DNA from: Mixophyes australis
Taxonomy: Eukaryota > Chordata > Amphibia > Anura > Limnodynastidae
Direction of reading: 5' to 3'
Length of the DNA stretch: 64,000 bases
Assembly: GCA_036250195.1 (NCBI GenBank)
Contig: JAVHZZ010000011.1
Coordinates: forward strand, 49,374,811-49,438,810
Shown here: one piece after another, positions 63,170 to 64,000 of the stretch
Layout of the letters: every line of letters starts with the position of its first letter
Position numbering within the stretch: position 1 is the stretch's first letter
Program-made: the position numbers and the translations under genes
The notes under the pieces: model-generated
Told to the model about the DNA's origin: nothing
Databases searched by the model: none
Seen by the model: the letters and a program-made list of their open reading frames with translations, nothing else

Positions 63170-63370
63170 TAATACACTTGTGGAACTGTCATCATAGAGA
63201 TGAGTCGCTGGTTGTGCCGGCTTGCTTTGTGATAGCTAACATTGTTGTTAGAAACGTTTTTTTTTCTTGTCTTGATTTTATTTATTATATGCATTGAGCT
63301 GTAACCTCCCAGGGTGCAATACCTAGTGTTTATCATGACTGGGAATGAGAAACCACACCTAACAAGATGG

Positions 63371-63450
63371 GGTGGGGGGGGGGGGGGGGGGGGGGCGCCA
63401 GTGCACTTTCTCACCCAGGGCACTAAAATTTCTAGTTACGGCTCTGCCCC
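63371..63450. mobile_element. Poly-G run and terminus of a hAT element
   Basis: A G run of about 20 bases after gatggggt is followed by cgccagtgcactttct and a right end, ctagttacggctctg, which in reverse reads cagagccgtaactag, a common hAT-type end. The left end was not located. Confidence 0.5.
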
Positions 63451-64000
63451 AGCCCCATGATTTGTCACAGTTTTCTCCCTTCCCTCTCCCCCTGTGTTTT
63501 CTCCAGCCACCTCTCTTCCCTGTTCTCTTCAGCCCCTGCTGTATTTTAATTACCTTAGGGCTTATCCGCATCTCTTCTTCTTTTCTCTGCTTCTCTTTTT
63601 ATTTTTGTTTCTTCTAGCCTTCTTGCTGGTTCCTCTACACTAACAGAGTCCTAAAGTAATTTTATTTATGTCACTGACACTTCAGGAACCAAGGAGCCAG
63701 GCGCGCATCCTCACTGTGCCCACTATGCAGCCTATGTCCATGGAATTGAAGCTCTGCAGCTCTGCCCTACAGCACACACATTCATTTGGATCTGGGGGGA
63801 TGAACATAGGGCATCTAGCAGACAGCTCTTTTGCCCCCTCGGCCTTGTTCCCATTGATGGATAAACATATACCACCACTTTCTGAATAAGTGGACTGGAG
63901 GCCTATCAAACGTGTTAAGGATGCAATATTGGTCCATTTTGGACTTTTTTTTTACAGTAGGACTTATTTGGAGACTGATACTCCTCGAGTGAGTGCATTT
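63451..64000. other. Right edge of window, no gene recognised
   Basis: CT-rich sequence to about 63,620, then unique sequence. No exon-like block was recognised. Confidence 0.5.

Noticed and set aside
48801..64000. Exons of a neighbouring gene such as TBCEL, upstream of TECTA in mammals
   Set aside because: No leucine-rich-repeat or other conserved coding block was recognised on the minus strand; the neighbour probably lies beyond the right edge.

Overview
The window is vertebrate nuclear DNA, most likely from a frog (Anura). It holds a vertebrate inner-ear gene with compact exons and kilobase introns. The rest is a mix of DNA transposons (hAT, Tc1, Harbinger-like MITEs), Ty3/gypsy LTRs and a DIRS-type element that is typical of amphibians. 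The frog assignment is inference from this repeat mix and from protein divergence; the vertebrate assignment is firm.

The one host gene I can support is TECTA (alpha-tectorin) on the minus strand. Its first seven coding exons can be placed to the base: 48749-48800, 47867-48000, 35466-35753, 33466-33603, 19286-19451, 14538-14950 and 11540-12110. They total 1,762 nt, keep one reading frame across all six junctions, and encode 587 residues: signal peptide, NIDO domain, a cysteine-rich segment and the first von Willebrand D/C8 module. Intron 7 runs off the left edge (at least 11.5 kb), so roughly the last three quarters of the protein lies outside. Bases 48,801-64,000 are the 5' flank, where I recognise no second host gene.

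Region by region: 1-11,539 is intron 7, with a degenerate tandem array, LTR fragments, a MITE and a 4.15-kb hAT transposon (hAT-1, 8-bp target duplication) whose transposase is broken and carries a second MITE. Intron 5 contains a non-autonomous hAT with a large minisatellite. Intron 4 contains a 4.7-kb hAT (hAT-2), internally rearranged, with thirteen nearly identical 100-bp units upstream of its transposase start, plus a Tc1 relic. Intron 2 contains a long-palindrome MITE, a Ty3/gypsy gag relic, an LTR nested in another LTR, a 27-bp minisatellite, and a Tc1 relic split by a minisatellite-bearing hAT. A 46-codon PRMT5-like fragment and a GC-rich 31-bp minisatellite lie in the same stack. The 5' flank carries a DIRS relic that holds a 76-codon TTC1-like fragment and a solo LTR, then a 31-bp minisatellite split by a Harbinger-like MITE.

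No new gene system is evident. The more unusual signals are the rearranged hAT-2 with its 400-bp higher-order repeat and the two displaced host-gene fragments (PRMT5, TTC1). Many long open frames here are artefacts of minisatellites and were not annotated as genes.
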